DNA of 64,000 nucleotides from Roseofilum reptotaenium CS-1145 (GCF_028330985.1 NZ_JAQMUE010000088.1:1-64000); one strand, 5' to 3'. Shown: positions 1 to 9,760, counted from the first letter of the stretch. Notes: a model not told the origin generated them from the letters alone. A program made the numbers and translations.

Positions 1-249
1 ACTTCTGCGGGGACGGTTTTCAACCCCAAAGACAACGAAGACATCGGGACAAACCACGGCATCGGGAACTCCTTGCTCGTAGGAGAACCAGAGATTACCG
101 GAAACGTAAACATCGGAACGATTTTGGAAGTAGAATCTCAGGGATTCTACGCCATAAACCAGGTAATCGCGAGCGGGATCGCTTTCAGCCATGGGCGCTC
201 CATCGGGTTCGGGGTAAATAATGGGACTTTTTAGGGAAGTTGGGTTCAT
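1..249 (-). CDS. Uma2-family (DUF820) endonuclease, partial
   Basis: The reverse strand reads an open frame of 83 codons from an ATG at 249 to the window edge, so only the N-terminus is present. The peptide has the Uma2/DUF820 pattern: a YLVYGVESLRFYF segment, then DVYVSGNLWFSYEQG and a PDVFVVFGV strand. Uma2 proteins have a PD-(D/E)XK nuclease-like fold and occur in many copies in cyanobacteria; their biological role is mostly unknown. The PDVFVV segment matches the part of the family that carries one acidic active-site residue. The C-terminus is outside the window. Confidence 0.75.
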   Translation of the reverse strand, partial: MNPTSLKSPIIYPEPDGAPMAESDPARDYLVYGVESLRFYFQNRSDVYVSGNLWFSYEQGVPDAVVCPDVFVVFGVENRPRRS

Positions 250-278
250 GGTTGGCTGGAGGTTAAGGGACTATGGGA

Positions 279-512
279 CTATTCATCTTCTGATAGTTGC
301 TTCATAAACTCTTCTATGTCCGCTGCTGCTTCCTCTAGGGTAGCCTCATCAATAGCCTCTGGTTCTTGAAACTGATGCTTACTCAAGGGGTCGGACTTTT
401 GGGCAGAAGATTGGGGAATTTTACCGGTTTTTAGGGTTTCTCCCAATTGATGCAGGGAGTGCTGAAATTGTTGTTCGGCATGGGTGTGGGGGTCTTGTGG
501 ATGTTGATTCAT
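279..512 (-). CDS. Small acidic hypothetical protein
   Basis: A 77-residue frame rich in Gln, Glu and His, with no hydrophobic segment. The N-terminal half is His/Gln-rich and probably disordered. The C-terminal 25 residues (AIDEATLEEAAADIEEFMKQ) look like a strongly acidic amphipathic helix. It lies 29 bp upstream of the Uma2-like gene on the same strand. I do not recognise a family. The compositional bias is that of a real small protein and no competing frame exists on the other strand, so I call it a gene with moderate confidence. Confidence 0.55.
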   Translation of the reverse strand: MNQHPQDPHTHAEQQFQHSLHQLGETLKTGKIPQSSAQKSDPLSKHQFQEPEAIDEATLEEAAADIEEFMKQLSEDE

Positions 513-657
513 AAGGGTAAAAAGAATACGCTAGGTTCGGTTGATGCCACCATACTTAAGTTTTTCTTCTGTTATAACTCACTGAATCGTCTGAACCCCG
601 AAGCGTTGTAAAATCAAGGTCAAACGAGTTAGTGAATTACAGAAGCCGGAGCAAAAC

Positions 658-2082
658 ATGAGCGAGTTTGATTACGATTTGATCATTATTGGTGCTGGAG
701 TCGGTGGACATGGGGCAGCTCTCCATGCTGTGAGTTGTGGGCTGAAAACGGCAATTGTAGAAGCAGCAGATATGGGGGGAACCTGTGTTAACCGAGGATG
801 CATCCCTTCTAAAGCTCTGTTAGCGGCTTCTGGACGAGTGCGGGAATTACAGGATGCGGATCATTTGAAGGATTTGGGGATTCAAGTGGGTGGCGTGAGT
901 TTTGAGCGTCAAGCGATCGCCGATCATGCCAATACTTTAGTCGATAAAATCCAATCTGACCTGACGAATAGTCTCAAACGGCTGAAGGTTGATATTCTAC
1001 GCGGTTGGGGTAAGGTAGCAGCTCCCCAGAAGGTGACGGTGGAAAATGAGGGAGACTTGAAGACGTTTACCGCCAAGGATATTATTGTGGCTCCGGGTTC
1101 GGTTCCCTTTGTGCCCCCAGGAATTCAAATTGATGGTAAAACGGTGTTTACCAGCGATGATTCGGTGCGTTTGGAGTCTTTGCCCCCCTGGATTGCAGTC
1201 ATTGGCAGTGGCTATATTGGTTTAGAGTTTACGGATGTGTATACGGCGCTGGGGTGTGAGGTGACGCTCATTGAAGCGTTGGATAAGTTGATGCCAACGT
1301 TCGATCCCGATATTGCTAAACAAGCGCAACGGGTTCTCATTTCTCCTCGTGATATTGAAACTCGTGTGGGGATGTTGGCGATGAAAGTTACGCCTGGATC
1401 TCCGGTAACAATTGAGTTGGCGGATGCAAAGACGAAGGAAGTTAAAGAAGTTTTAGAAGTGGATGCTTGCTTGGTGGCAACGGGACGTGTTCCTACAGCG
1501 AAGAATATGGGATTAGAATCGGTGGGAGTAGAGTTGGATCGACGCGGTTTTATTCCCGTTGACGATACGATGGCGGTATTGTCGGCTGGGGAAAAGGTTC
1601 CCCATCTTTGGGCGATCGGGGATGCGACGGGTAAGATGATGTTAGCCCATGCTGCTTCGGCTCAAGGAATTGTGGCAGTGGAAAATATGTGCGATCGTCC
1701 GCGTACCATTGATTATCGCTCGATTCCAGCGGCGGCGTTTACTCACCCGGAAATTAGTTACGTGGGATTGAGCGAACCGCAAGCGAAGGAACTTGCTGAA
1801 ACGGAAGGCTTTGAGATTGCTACTGCTCGCTCTTATTTTAAGGGGAATTCTAAGGCGATCGCCGAAGGCGAGACGGAAGGAATGGCTAAATTGATCTACC
1901 GTAAGGATAATGGGGAAGTTCTCGGCGTTCACATTATCGGCCCCCATGCGGCAGATTTGATCCATGAAGCATCCGCAGCGATCGCGAAACGGGAATCTGT
2001 CCACACCCTTGCTCATTTAGTCCATACCCATCCGACGCTCTCAGAAGTTCTTGATGAAGCGTACAAGCGCGCAGTCGGTTAA
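658..2082 (+). CDS. lpdA: Dihydrolipoyl dehydrogenase (E3)
   Basis: A 474-residue flavoprotein that reoxidises dihydrolipoamide with NAD+. In cyanobacteria one E3 normally serves pyruvate dehydrogenase and the glycine cleavage system. Visible features: FAD-binding GAGVGG near residue 12; the redox-active disulfide CVNRGC at 43-48; the NAD-binding IGSGYIGLE near 182; the second FAD motif WAIGDATG near 317; and the C-terminal HTHPTLSE carrying the catalytic His-Glu pair near 458. Length is normal for the family. The ATG at 658 follows a GGAG about 8 bases upstream. No operon partner is adjacent. Confidence 0.97.
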   Translation: MSEFDYDLIIIGAGVGGHGAALHAVSCGLKTAIVEAADMGGTCVNRGCIPSKALLAASGRVRELQDADHLKDLGIQVGGVSFERQAIADHANTLVDKIQSDLTNSLKRLKVDILRGWGKVAAPQKVTVENEGDLKTFTAKDIIVAPGSVPFVPPGIQIDGKTVFTSDDSVRLESLPPWIAVIGSGYIGLEFTDVYTALGCEVTLIEALDKLMPTFDPDIAKQAQRVLISPRDIETRVGMLAMKVTPGSPVTIELADAKTKEVKEVLEVDACLVATGRVPTAKNMGLESVGVELDRRGFIPVDDTMAVLSAGEKVPHLWAIGDATGKMMLAHAASAQGIVAVENMCDRPRTIDYRSIPAAAFTHPEISYVGLSEPQAKELAETEGFEIATARSYFKGNSKAIAEGETEGMAKLIYRKDNGEVLGVHIIGPHAADLIHEASAAIAKRESVHTLAHLVHTHPTLSEVLDEAYKRAVG

Positions 2083-2460
2083 ATAGTACCTTATGTTTGG
2101 GAGAAATGCTTAGGAGAGTTGATACTCACCTGACCATTTCTCTACTAATTTCCTAGCCTTAAACGTTACCTAGAGAATATAGCATTTTAGAAGTACTCTC
2201 TCCCTTTCCTGTCTAGAAAATCCCTCTCCCCAACAATGCTGCACTTAACTATTGGCTCTAAGCCAATTGTCTCTCAGGGAGAGCTTGTAGCAAACATTTA
2301 AAAATTTGATATCATATTAACGGGTAAATAGAACCTCCAATTATCTAGACTATTAGTAAAGTAGGTTACGCTCAACTACACTACGCCATAATTCAACCTT
2401 AACCTCTACTTACTAAGCTGAAGACAATCGGAAGTCCTCCCGTTACATAGGAGACTGGAT
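2083..2460. other. Intergenic region, lpdA to sensor kinase
   Basis: About 380 bases with no convincing reading frame, RNA gene or strong hairpin. The end carries AGGAG at about 2449, eight bases before the kinase ATG, a good ribosome binding site. No consensus promoter stands out. Confidence 0.5.
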
Positions 2461-5400
2461 ATGAAAGTCAATCTGCATTTAGTTTTAATTGTTCCCTTTG
2501 TCATCCAGATTTTTACGGTTGTCGGATTGACAGGATGGCTCTCATTACGCAATGGGCAAAAAACCGTAGAAAATTTGGTTACTCAGTTACAGCGAGAAAC
2601 CGGCGATCGCATTCAACAACACCTGAAGAGTTATTTACGCACCCCTTATCTGGTGAATCAAAATATTTTAGATGCCATAGATTTAGGTTACCTGAATATA
2701 GACAATCCTCGCAGTATGGAACGCTATTTCTGGAAACAAATTCATAATTTTCCCAGTGTAAGCTATATCCTAGTAGGTAATGAAGAGGGAGAATTTTATG
2801 GATGGGAGCGGCTGCATGAAGGCGGCTTTAATATTGATATTTCCGATACTTTAACCGGTTATGCCATGAACACCTATGCAACCGATAAGCAAGGTAGACG
2901 AACCGAAGAATTATTGCATTCCAATCCAGACTACGATCCCCGTCTTCGTCCTTGGTATGTTGCTCCTGCAACTCAAGAACGATCGACTTGGAGTAATATT
3001 TATACTTACTTTACATATCCTCGTTTAGCTCTTACCATTGGAACTCCTATTTATGACCAAGAAAATCAGTTGAAAGGAGTGATTGGTACCAATCTGATCT
3101 TATTGGATATTAACCAATTCCTTAGTCAGTTGAAAATTGGTCAGTCTGGACAAGCATTTATTTTAGAACGATCTGGATTTTTAGTTGCAACTTCAACTGA
3201 AGAAGCCCTTTTTCTACCTTCTACTGGAAAGGAGGAGTTAAAACGCTTGATGGCAACGAATAGTCAAGATTTCATGACCCAAGAAACGACCCATTTCTTA
3301 ACCGGTAATTTTGGTGATTTATCGAATATTAGTCAAGGCGAACAACTGTTTTTCAAGATTGAGGGAGAACGAAACTTTGTAGATGTAATTCCTTATCAAG
3401 ATGAGTTTGGGTTAGATTGGTTGATTGTGATTGTGGTTCCAGAATCCGATTTCATGAGGCAAATCAATACCAATACCCGGACAACTATTTGGCTTTGTTT
3501 CGCTGCATTAGGGATAGCAACACTCTTAGGAATTTATACGTCTCGTTGGATTTCTCAACCGGTTTTACGTCTAGTCGAATCATCCGAAGCCATGGCTAAA
3601 GGAAATTTATCTCAGCAAGTCAAGGGAGGACATATTACTGAATTAAAAATTTTAGCCCAAACCTTTAATCAAATGGCAGTTCAGTTAAAAGAATCCTTTG
3701 ATACTCTAGAGCAACGAGTAGAAGAGCGGACAACAGCCTTACGCTTGAGTAAAGAACGCTTACAATTGGTACATGAAAGTGTAAATGATGGGATTTGGTA
3801 CTGGAAGATTGCTTTAAATGAAGTTTATTTGTCTCCCCGTTGGAAAAAGATGTTAGGCTATGATGACTCCGAAATTCCTAATCAATTTTCCTCATGGGAA
3901 AATTTGGTTCATCCAGAAGATTTACCGAATGCAAAACAGGTGATTCAAGACCATTTACAAACCACTACAGAAACCTTTCATTTGGAATTTCGTATGCGAC
4001 AGAAACAGGGAGATTATATTTGGATTTTATCTCGTGCTAAAGTCGTAGAACGAGACAGCAGTGGTCAACCTCTGCGGATGGTGGGGTCCCATACGGATAT
4101 TAGCGCTCGCAAACATGCTGAACTCGAATTACACGTGGCTAAAGAAATGGCCGATAGTGCCAACCGAGCGAAAAGCGAATTTCTAGCTAATATGAGCCAC
4201 GAACTACGCACTCCTCTCAATGGTATTCTTGGCTATGTTCAGATTATGCATCGTAGCCAAGATCTTAATCAACATCGTAAGGGAGTGGATGTCATCGAAC
4301 AAGCCGGTTCCCATTTGTTAACCCTGATTAATGATATCCTCGACCTGGCAAAAATTGAAGCCAGAAAAATGGAGCTGTTTCCTAAAGATTTACATTTTCT
4401 TTCCTTTTTGGTAGGAGTGTCAGAAATTGCACGAGTGCGAGCTGAAAATAAAGGGATTACCCTCCAGTTTCTTCCCGATGAAAACTTACCCACAGGAATT
4501 AAAGCGGATGAAAAACGTCTGCGGCAATTATTGCTTAATCTCTTGGGTAATTCGATTAAATTTACTGACCAAGGAACGATAACTTTTTCAGTATCTAACC
4601 CACAGAGAACAGCAGAAAATAAGGCAAAAATTTGCTTCACCGTCCAAGATACAGGTGTAGGAATGAGTGAAGAACAAATGGCAAAAATATTTTTACCCTT
4701 TGAGCAAGTTGGTTCTACATCACGACGTTCAGAAGGAACGGGTTTAGGATTAAGTATTTGTCGTCAAATTGCCGAAATGATGGGCAGTGAAATTCAGGTT
4801 AAAAGTACATTAGGCATAGGCACTACATTCTGGTTTGAAGTCGAGTTTCCCATTTCTGACGAATGGGTTAGCTCTGGAGTTCATTTATCCCAAGGAAAAA
4901 TTATCGGATATACTGGAGATTCAACCACCATCCTTATTGTTGACGATTATCCAGTTAATCGGGTAGTGGTTTCGGAAGTATTAACGCCATTACATTTTAG
5001 GATACTTGAAGCCTCAAATGGACGAGAGGGATTAGAACAAGTAGAGCAGGGACATCCTGACTTAGTCATTACAGATATTGTGATGCCAGAGATGGATGGA
5101 TATGACTTCGCTCGCATAGTTCGGGAGTCCTATTCTCAAGAGTTGCCTATTATTGCCGCTAGTGCCAGTGTATCACTAAACGATCAAAATTTGGCGATCG
5201 CCGCTGGCTGTAATGATTTCCTAGAAAAACCTGTGGATATGGAAAAACTGTTGATTGTCTTGCAGAAGTATCTCCATATGCAATGGATTTATGAATCAAT
5301 AGAATCTGTAAATGTTACGGAAGAAGCAGAAATCATTATTCCCAAAAGTGATGAATTAGTTAAGTTGTATAAAATGGCAAAAATCGGAGATATTGTAGGC

Positions 5401-5532
5401 ATTGAGCAAGAAGCACAACGGTTAAAAGATCTCCATCCAACCTATCATGGATTTTGCGATCGCATCCTCACCTTAGCGGCTGAATTTGAAGACAAAATGA
5501 TTATCCAGCTTATTAATTCTGCCCCCAGTTAG
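2461..5532 (+). CDS. Hybrid sensor histidine kinase (dCache-HAMP-PAS-HisKA-HATPase-REC)
   Basis: A 1023-residue membrane sensor kinase. Order of parts: N-terminal membrane helix (about 5-27); extracytoplasmic dCache-type region (about 30-335) with the segment RLRPWYVAP seen in double-Cache sensors; second membrane helix (about 342-360); HAMP (about 361-415); coiled coil; PAS with PAC (about 430-560); HisKA with the phospho-acceptor His580 in NMSHELRTPLNG; HATPase with N and G boxes (LLNLLGNSIKF, GTGLGLSI); and a receiver domain with the phospho-acceptor Asp872 in VITDIVMPEMDG. A helical tail of about 100 residues follows the receiver and is not an obvious HPt domain. The ligand is unknown. 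The gene stands alone, so its partner regulator is not visible. A good RBS (AGGAG) supports the start. Confidence 0.93.
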   Translation: MKVNLHLVLIVPFVIQIFTVVGLTGWLSLRNGQKTVENLVTQLQRETGDRIQQHLKSYLRTPYLVNQNILDAIDLGYLNIDNPRSMERYFWKQIHNFPSVSYILVGNEEGEFYGWERLHEGGFNIDISDTLTGYAMNTYATDKQGRRTEELLHSNPDYDPRLRPWYVAPATQERSTWSNIYTYFTYPRLALTIGTPIYDQENQLKGVIGTNLILLDINQFLSQLKIGQSGQAFILERSGFLVATSTEEALFLPSTGKEELKRLMATNSQDFMTQETTHFLTGNFGDLSNISQGEQLFFKIEGERNFVDVIPYQDEFGLDWLIVIVVPESDFMRQINTNTRTTIWLCFAALGIATLLGIYTSRWISQPVLRLVESSEAMAKGNLSQQVKGGHITELKILAQTFNQMAVQLKESFDTLEQRVEERTTALRLSKERLQLVHESVNDGIWYWKIALNEVYLSPRWKKMLGYDDSEIPNQFSSWENLVHPEDLPNAKQVIQDHLQTTTETFHLEFRMRQKQGDYIWILSRAKVVERDSSGQPLRMVGSHTDISARKHAELELHVAKEMADSANRAKSEFLANMSHELRTPLNGILGYVQIMHRSQDLNQHRKGVDVIEQAGSHLLTLINDILDLAKIEARKMELFPKDLHFLSFLVGVSEIARVRAENKGITLQFLPDENLPTGIKADEKRLRQLLLNLLGNSIKFTDQGTITFSVSNPQRTAENKAKICFTVQDTGVGMSEEQMAKIFLPFEQVGSTSRRSEGTGLGLSICRQIAEMMGSEIQVKSTLGIGTTFWFEVEFPISDEWVSSGVHLSQGKIIGYTGDSTTILIVDDYPVNRVVVSEVLTPLHFRILEASNGREGLEQVEQGHPDLVITDIVMPEMDGYDFARIVRESYSQELPIIAASASVSLNDQNLAIAAGCNDFLEKPVDMEKLLIVLQKYLHMQWIYESIESVNVTEEAEIIIPKSDELVKLYKMAKIGDIVGIEQEAQRLKDLHPTYHGFCDRILTLAAEFEDKMIIQLINSAPS

Positions 5533-5557
5533 CTATCTAACGGGACTTAAACAAGTA

Positions 5558-5925
5558 TCAACGCCAAACCCAGCCTAAATCATCTTGGTGAGCGGCGAAT
5601 ACGTCCCAATTTTTCTGAAGCCAATTATAGAAACGAAAAGACCTTGCTGCACGAATGACTGACAAAGCTTCTGCAAATGTGTTTAATGGTCGATTGGCCC
5701 ATTGCCTTCGTAGACCGCCCGTTAACTTATGGTAAATGATAAAAGTATAAGCACAAAAAACTAGAATAAAATGACGCAGTAAGCTCTTTTTCTCTCGCAC
5801 TTGTGCTTCTCTCCAACCCAACCCCCCCTTCACTTCTCGATAAAATACCTCCACCCAATTCCTTTTAGCCGCAGAATTTGACGATACAGGGATGATGGAG
5901 TTACTACAAAGCAGTTATACAGACC
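5558..5925 (-). pseudogene. Remnant of an IS701/IS4-type transposase (C-terminus)
   Basis: The reverse strand encodes a C-terminal transposase piece: NWVEVFYREVKGGLGW, then EAQVR and a hydrophobic LLRHFILVFCAYTFI. The YREVKGGLGW stretch is where DDE transposases of the IS701/IS4 group carry the final Glu. The same frame continues upstream of the first ATG to a stop near 5925, with no start and no catalytic Asp domains, so this is a decayed fragment. No terminal inverted repeats were found. It sits between the kinase gene and trpC and marks a past insertion or rearrangement. Confidence 0.7.
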
Positions 5926-6059
5926 CTGATTAATGGTAATAGGCTTGCTTTACAATAGGCAATATCGCATTTGGATTGTCGGAGTCATTCCTTCCCTTGA
6001 CAATGTTCCTAGGATCTGTGCAACACTATGGGCTTATGGTCTTTTTTCCTTAATCTTCC

Positions 6060-6959
6060 ATGCATATTCGCCGTCGTCCCCCTAGTCCCACCTTTTCGAT
6101 CTCTCACCTGCAATATCAAGTGAGTGTACCCGGTAGCGAACCCCGCAATATTCTGGAAAAAATTGTCTGGCACAAGGAAACGGAAGTGCAAGGACAACGG
6201 GAAAAAGTCTCATTAAGCGACTTGAAACGGCGCATAGAAACGGTTGCTCCCCCCAAAGATTTTCTCGCGGCACTCCGTGAGGGGAAAACCCAACCGGCGG
6301 TCATTGCTGAAGTAAAAAAAGCATCGCCCTCTAAAGGAGTCATCCGGGAAAACTTTGATCCGGTGGCGATCGCCCAATCCTACGAACAAGGCGGAGCCAG
6401 TTGTTTATCTGTATTAACCGATCGGAAATTTTTTCAAGGCAGCTTTGAAAACTTAGCTAAAGTTCGCGCTGCCGTTGATTTACCCCTCTTGTGTAAAGAA
6501 TTTATTATTTATCCGTACCAAATTTATCAAGCGCGAGTTCATGGAGCCGATGCAGTTCTCCTGATTGCTGCCATTCTCTCGGATCAAGACCTGAAATACT
6601 TTAGCAAAATCATTCATGTCCTGGGTATGACTGCCTTAATTGAAGTTCACTCCCTAGAGGAACTCGACCGGGTATTATCCTTAGAATCAGTAAAATTAAT
6701 TGGTATTAATAACCGCAACTTAGAAGATTTTACGGTAGACCTGAAAACGACAGAAAACCTCTACAACGATCGCCGAGAAACCCTGCAAAATCGGAATATT
6801 CTGCTGGTGAGTGAATCCGGACTTCATACCCGTGCAGACCTACAATTTGTCGCCTCTGCGGGCGCTCAAGCTGTCCTTATTGGAGAATCATTAGTCAAAC
6901 AAGATGACCCCCAAGAGGCACTCGCCACCCTCTTTCCTGAAAAACATCAACTACAATAA
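6060..6959 (+). CDS. trpC: Indole-3-glycerol phosphate synthase
   Basis: A 299-residue TIM-barrel enzyme that cyclises carboxyphenylaminodeoxyribulose phosphate to indole-3-glycerol phosphate in tryptophan synthesis. Motifs include [13 protein letters not shown] (catalytic Glu and Lys plus phosphate contact), [24 protein letters not shown] and VSESGLHT. The first 30-40 residues form the N-terminal extension usual in cyanobacterial TrpC. As in most bacteria other than enterics, it is not fused to TrpF. The ATG at 6060 is the first in frame. No other trp gene is nearby, which is common in cyanobacteria. Confidence 0.96.
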   Translation: MHIRRRPPSPTFSISHLQYQVSVPGSEPRNILEKIVWHKETEVQGQREKVSLSDLKRRIETVAPPKDFLAALREGKTQPAVIAEVKKASPSKGVIRENFDPVAIAQSYEQGGASCLSVLTDRKFFQGSFENLAKVRAAVDLPLLCKEFIIYPYQIYQARVHGADAVLLIAAILSDQDLKYFSKIIHVLGMTALIEVHSLEELDRVLSLESVKLIGINNRNLEDFTVDLKTTENLYNDRRETLQNRNILLVSESGLHTRADLQFVASAGAQAVLIGESLVKQDDPQEALATLFPEKHQLQ

Positions 6960-7020
6960 CCAAACAACCTGGGATCTCCATCCCATTTCATACACCTCTT
7001 TTTCCTCGATCAACTCAACT

Positions 7021-7260
7021 ATGCAGCCTATTCCGGTTCCCTCTCATGTTCACTATGAACTTCTCCTACAACTTCTAGAGCGTCAAACTTGGGTAGCCGT
7101 TGAAGGCCAATCTGTCCAACGAGAGCAAGTCCACCAACTGATTGCCACCCTGCGTAAAGCCCTTGCCCAACAGCGTCAACTCGAACAAAGTTGCGAACGC
7201 TCCAACTTACCTGTAGAGTATCGTTGGTCTCTAAACGAAAGTATTCCCGAAGAGCGCTAA
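7021..7260 (+). CDS. Conserved small cyanobacterial protein, unknown function
   Basis: A 79-residue helical protein beginning MQPIPVPSHVHYELLLQLLE and containing a Gln/Arg-rich helix (LRKALAQQRQLEQ). The frame is open further upstream into the trpC 3' end, but that part is unlike a protein and the ATG at 7021 gives the natural start 61 bases after trpC. Probably cotranscribed with trpC. No domain is recognised. Confidence 0.6.
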   Translation: MQPIPVPSHVHYELLLQLLERQTWVAVEGQSVQREQVHQLIATLRKALAQQRQLEQSCERSNLPVEYRWSLNESIPEER

Positions 7261-7294
7261 TGGCTAAACCTGATATATAGCGCTTTGCACTAGC

Positions 7295-7335
7295 CAATAG
7301 GCAATCGGTAATGGGTAATAGTTAATAGGGGGAAT
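7295..7335. repeat. Degenerate AATAGG-type heptad repeats
   Basis: Short tandem units of the type GGTAATGGGTAATAG, variants of the GGCAATAG/GGGAATAG heptads found between genes throughout this window. Confidence 0.6.
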
Positions 7336-7483
7336 CGATAAGTATAAGATACTTCTTATTGCTTATTATCTATTGCTGTTTGCCCTTCTATTCCCATTGT
7401 GATCTAGATCGATAGTGTTGTCTCTAGATTGGGTTAAAATAAGGTTAAGGGGTTCAATAATTGTCAATGCAAACCGTCTATCC

Positions 7484-7681
7484 ATGTTAAAACCAGGAAC
7501 TTTAGTACAGGTTCTCTATCCAGATTATGCAGCCGGTGCATTAGGATATCTCAAAGCCGAAGAAGCAAAAGGACGGTGGATTGTGCAACTGATCCAAAAC
7601 CCCATTGAAGACCCCAATGAACTCCTTCTCCTATCTTTAGAAGAATCCGAATTTCAAGTGGTTTATCCCCAACCCCCATAA
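7484..7681 (+). CDS. Small conserved protein, unknown function
   Basis: A 65-residue protein starting MLKPGTLVQVLYPDYAAG. The GTG-started extension to 7415 encodes an atypical basic leader, so the ATG at 7484 is preferred. The sequence looks like a small beta-rich fold (GTLVQVLYP, GRWIVQLI, EFQVVYP), perhaps SH3-like, but no named family is recognised. It is 34 bases upstream of the next small gene on the same strand and probably shares its transcript. Confidence 0.6.
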   Translation: MLKPGTLVQVLYPDYAAGALGYLKAEEAKGRWIVQLIQNPIEDPNELLLLSLEESEFQVVYPQPP

Positions 7682-7715
7682 CAAACATCTTTTAACATCC
7701 GTTAAGGAGCCAGTG

Positions 7716-7943
7716 ATGAAAGAACAATTTTTATATCCCCGCAGCTATTACCACGGTAAATTTACCCCCGACAATCTAGTTTTTAATGCCAATTTACAAG
7801 AATTTGCCCAAAAAGTCAGTTTCATCAGCGCTTTAGAGAGCAATGGCAAACTTAGCCCTCTCGAATCCTACAACCGCATCAAAAACTTGTGGGAAGATTT
7901 AAACCGCATCAGTCAAGAATTAGATATTCAAGATTTACCTTAA
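7716..7943 (+). CDS. Conserved cyanobacterial protein (DUF7219-like)
   Basis: A 75-residue helical protein with FLYPRSYYHGKFTPDNLVFNA near the N-terminus followed by two amphipathic helices, a pattern widespread in cyanobacteria that I associate with the DUF7219 family. AAGGAG at 7704-7709 sits at ideal spacing from the ATG at 7716, and an in-frame GTG at 7713 is less likely. Function unknown. The hairpin just downstream probably ends the transcript. Confidence 0.7.
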   Translation: MKEQFLYPRSYYHGKFTPDNLVFNANLQEFAQKVSFISALESNGKLSPLESYNRIKNLWEDLNRISQELDIQDLP

Positions 7944-7950
7944 ATAAGCA

Positions 7951-7980
7951 AGTAGGGGCGAAAAACTTTTCGCCCCTACA
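7951..7980. terminator. Perfect GTAGGGGCG hairpin, likely bidirectional terminator
   Basis: Arms GTAGGGGCGAAAA (7952-7964) and TTTTCGCCCCTAC (7967-7979) pair perfectly with a 2-base loop. It lies between the convergent 7716-7943 gene and rpsD, which suits a shared terminator. It is also the minimal form of the dispersed GTAGGGGCG palindromic repeat seen near 16.1, 20.9 and 29.6 kb. Confidence 0.65.
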
Positions 7981-8005
7981 ACAATGACTTTGTCTAGCGT
8001 CGGTC

Positions 8006-8035
8006 TGTTTATACCAGACGTGTTTATACCAGACG
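8006..8035. repeat. 15-bp tandem duplication across the rpsD stop codon
   Basis: TGTTTATACCAGACG occurs twice in direct succession (8006-8020 and 8021-8035). On the reverse strand this repeats the last rpsD codons and the stop, so a second copy of the stop follows directly. Translation is unaffected. Confidence 0.9.
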
Positions 8036-8632
8036 AGAGTAGTATTCCACAACCAGTAGCTCATTCACTTGTAGAGCGACCCATTCGCGTTGAATTACGC
8101 CATTGACTTTAGCGCTCATTTTGGCTTTGTCAAACTCCAAATGGCTGGGAATGTTGGCTAAACCAGGATATTGCAGGTTAGCTTCTACCAGTTTACGGGA
8201 GCGATCGCGGTCTCTGACCCCAATTTCTTCACCCGGTCTACACTGGTAACTGGCAATGCTCACCGGACGACCATTAACCGTTACATGCCCATGGTTGACT
8301 AACTGGCGAGCTGCGGGAATGGTAGGAGCCATGCCCAACCGAAATACCGTATTATCCAAACGCATTTCCAGCAGTTGCAGCAGCACTTGTCCGGTGGAAC
8401 CCGTGATCCGACGAGCTTTTTTCACATAGCGCAGAAGCTGCTTTTCACTTAAACCATAGTTAAAACGCAACTTTTGCTTCTCCTCTAGACGGATAGCATA
8501 CTCTGACTTCTTCTTCCGAGCCTGACCATGTTGACCAGGGGGGTATGCCCGTCGAGGAGTTTTACGAGTCAAACCAGGTAAGTCCCCCAAGCGCCGGGTT
8601 ACCCGTAAGCGCGGGCCTCGGTATCGTGACAT
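8024..8632 (-). CDS. rpsD: 30S ribosomal protein S4
   Basis: A 202-residue small-subunit protein that binds 16S rRNA early in assembly. It begins [20 protein letters not shown], has the basic N-terminal region, and carries the S4 RNA-binding domain from about residue 90 ([28 protein letters not shown]). It ends in the conserved [14 protein letters not shown]. As usual in cyanobacteria and chloroplasts it stands apart from the S10/spc/alpha ribosomal operons. A 15-bp tandem duplication covers its stop codon. Confidence 0.98.
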   Translation of the reverse strand: MSRYRGPRLRVTRRLGDLPGLTRKTPRRAYPPGQHGQARKKKSEYAIRLEEKQKLRFNYGLSEKQLLRYVKKARRITGSTGQVLLQLLEMRLDNTVFRLGMAPTIPAARQLVNHGHVTVNGRPVSIASYQCRPGEEIGVRDRDRSRKLVEANLQYPGLANIPSHLEFDKAKMSAKVNGVIQREWVALQVNELLVVEYYSRLV

Positions 8633-8727
8633 CGAATTTCCTCTATTCTTCTATTTTTACACAGACTTACTATTATACTCCTCATAAGAATTTACTGTCA
8701 ACACTTCTGACCACTGCATAGCGCTCC

Positions 8728-9579
8728 TTATTTTTTTGGCAATACATGCCGAATGCCCCCTCGATTTCCTCCTGCATCCTTTCGGTAGCGAGGGATAATA
8801 TGAATCGTTGCATGTCCCATTTTTTGACCAGCCGCAGGATTGACATTCATCCCCACATTAAACCCATCGGGCTGAAATTCTTTCCTTAATATCTCTTGCA
8901 CTTTATTCGCCATAAACCAACACGCTGATTGTTCCTTAAACGGCAACTCAAAATAATTAGTAATATGACGTTTGGGCACAATCAAGACATGTCCCTTACT
9001 CACCGGATAACCGTCAAACATAGCATAGGCCGTAGCCGATTCAGTAAGCAACCTTAAACTTTTGCGCGGATTGCAAAAAATACAGCGATTGTCTGAATGT
9101 CGTTGATGATTATAGTGAACATACTCATAGATTTCGCAAGACTCATCGATATAAATCGACTGAAATGGCAGCTTTACAATACATTGATAAGTTGGTTTTT
9201 GATGTACATAATGTTGCCGAAAGCCCTCTCTTCTAATATCCCGTCTGACAGCATAATAGGCTTTTCCGCCCGGTTTTAAGAGATAAGAGACTTCCATCAT
9301 TACATTAGACTGCTCTTGAGTAAATAAAACATTGAGAACATAAAAGCAAATAATTGTGTCAAATTTCTGCTGAGGATATGTAGGGAAATAATGAGGATCG
9401 TAGCCTTGAATAGGGAAATCTTGTTGAGATAAGAGTTTAACATCATTCCCCAATCCGCAGCCGAAGTCCAAGACCTGCCCTTGAAGTAGGTTTCTTTCTG
9501 CTAAAAATCGCGCTGGAAAAGACAAGAATTTACGGTCAATTGCAGTGAGATGGCTGTATTTATTGGTTTGCTTTTTCAT
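8728..9579 (-). CDS. SAM-methyltransferase / HIT-domain fusion protein
   Basis: From the ATG at 9579 the protein has 283 residues. The N-terminal half is a class I methyltransferase: SAM motif QVLDFGCGLGND at 35-46, then an FDTIICFYVLNVL strand and LLKPGG. The C-terminal half (from about residue 165) is a HIT domain, starting with a CIFC pair and ending GGIRHVLPKK. HIT proteins are nucleotide hydrolases or transferases whose middle histidine of HxHxH is the nucleophile. Here the triad reads H256-A-T258-I-H260, so the middle His is Thr. The frame is open to 9690, but that extension is made of intergenic repeat, so 9579 is preferred. The substrate is unknown. Confidence 0.8.
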   Translation of the reverse strand: MKKQTNKYSHLTAIDRKFLSFPARFLAERNLLQGQVLDFGCGLGNDVKLLSQQDFPIQGYDPHYFPTYPQQKFDTIICFYVLNVLFTQEQSNVMMEVSYLLKPGGKAYYAVRRDIRREGFRQHYVHQKPTYQCIVKLPFQSIYIDESCEIYEYVHYNHQRHSDNRCIFCNPRKSLRLLTESATAYAMFDGYPVSKGHVLIVPKRHITNYFELPFKEQSACWFMANKVQEILRKEFQPDGFNVGMNVNPAAGQKMGHATIHIIPRYRKDAGGNRGGIRHVLPKK

Positions 9580-9621
9580 GGATAGGGAATGAGTAATAAG
9601 TGCTAAGTTATTGGACATCTT

Positions 9622-9688
9622 ACCCATCTCCGTGTCCCCGTGTCCCCGTGTCTCCTCATCCCCCCATCTCCCCACTCCTCCCCACTCC
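9622..9688. repeat. Low-complexity CCGTGTCC / CCCCATCTCC repeat
   Basis: Tandem CCGTGTCC units followed by CCCCATCTCCCCACTCC-type sequence upstream of the methyltransferase-HIT gene. A related CTCCCCATTTCCCC stretch occurs near 45300. It explains the artificial N-terminal extension of the neighbouring frame. Confidence 0.65.
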
Positions 9689-9760
9689 ATCCCGCCATTA
9701 CCAACACGAACCGCTGTATGATTGAATGTCGAGGGAAACCGATCGGGAGTATTCTGGATT

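Noticed and set aside
5558-5925. Functional insertion sequence at the transposase remnant
   Set aside because: Only the C-terminal part is present, with no terminal repeats, no start codon and no catalytic Asp motifs.
6904-7020. 5' extension of the small gene after trpC
   Set aside because: It overlaps the trpC coding end and encodes a Ser/Thr/Asn-rich leader. The ATG at 7021 is the natural start.
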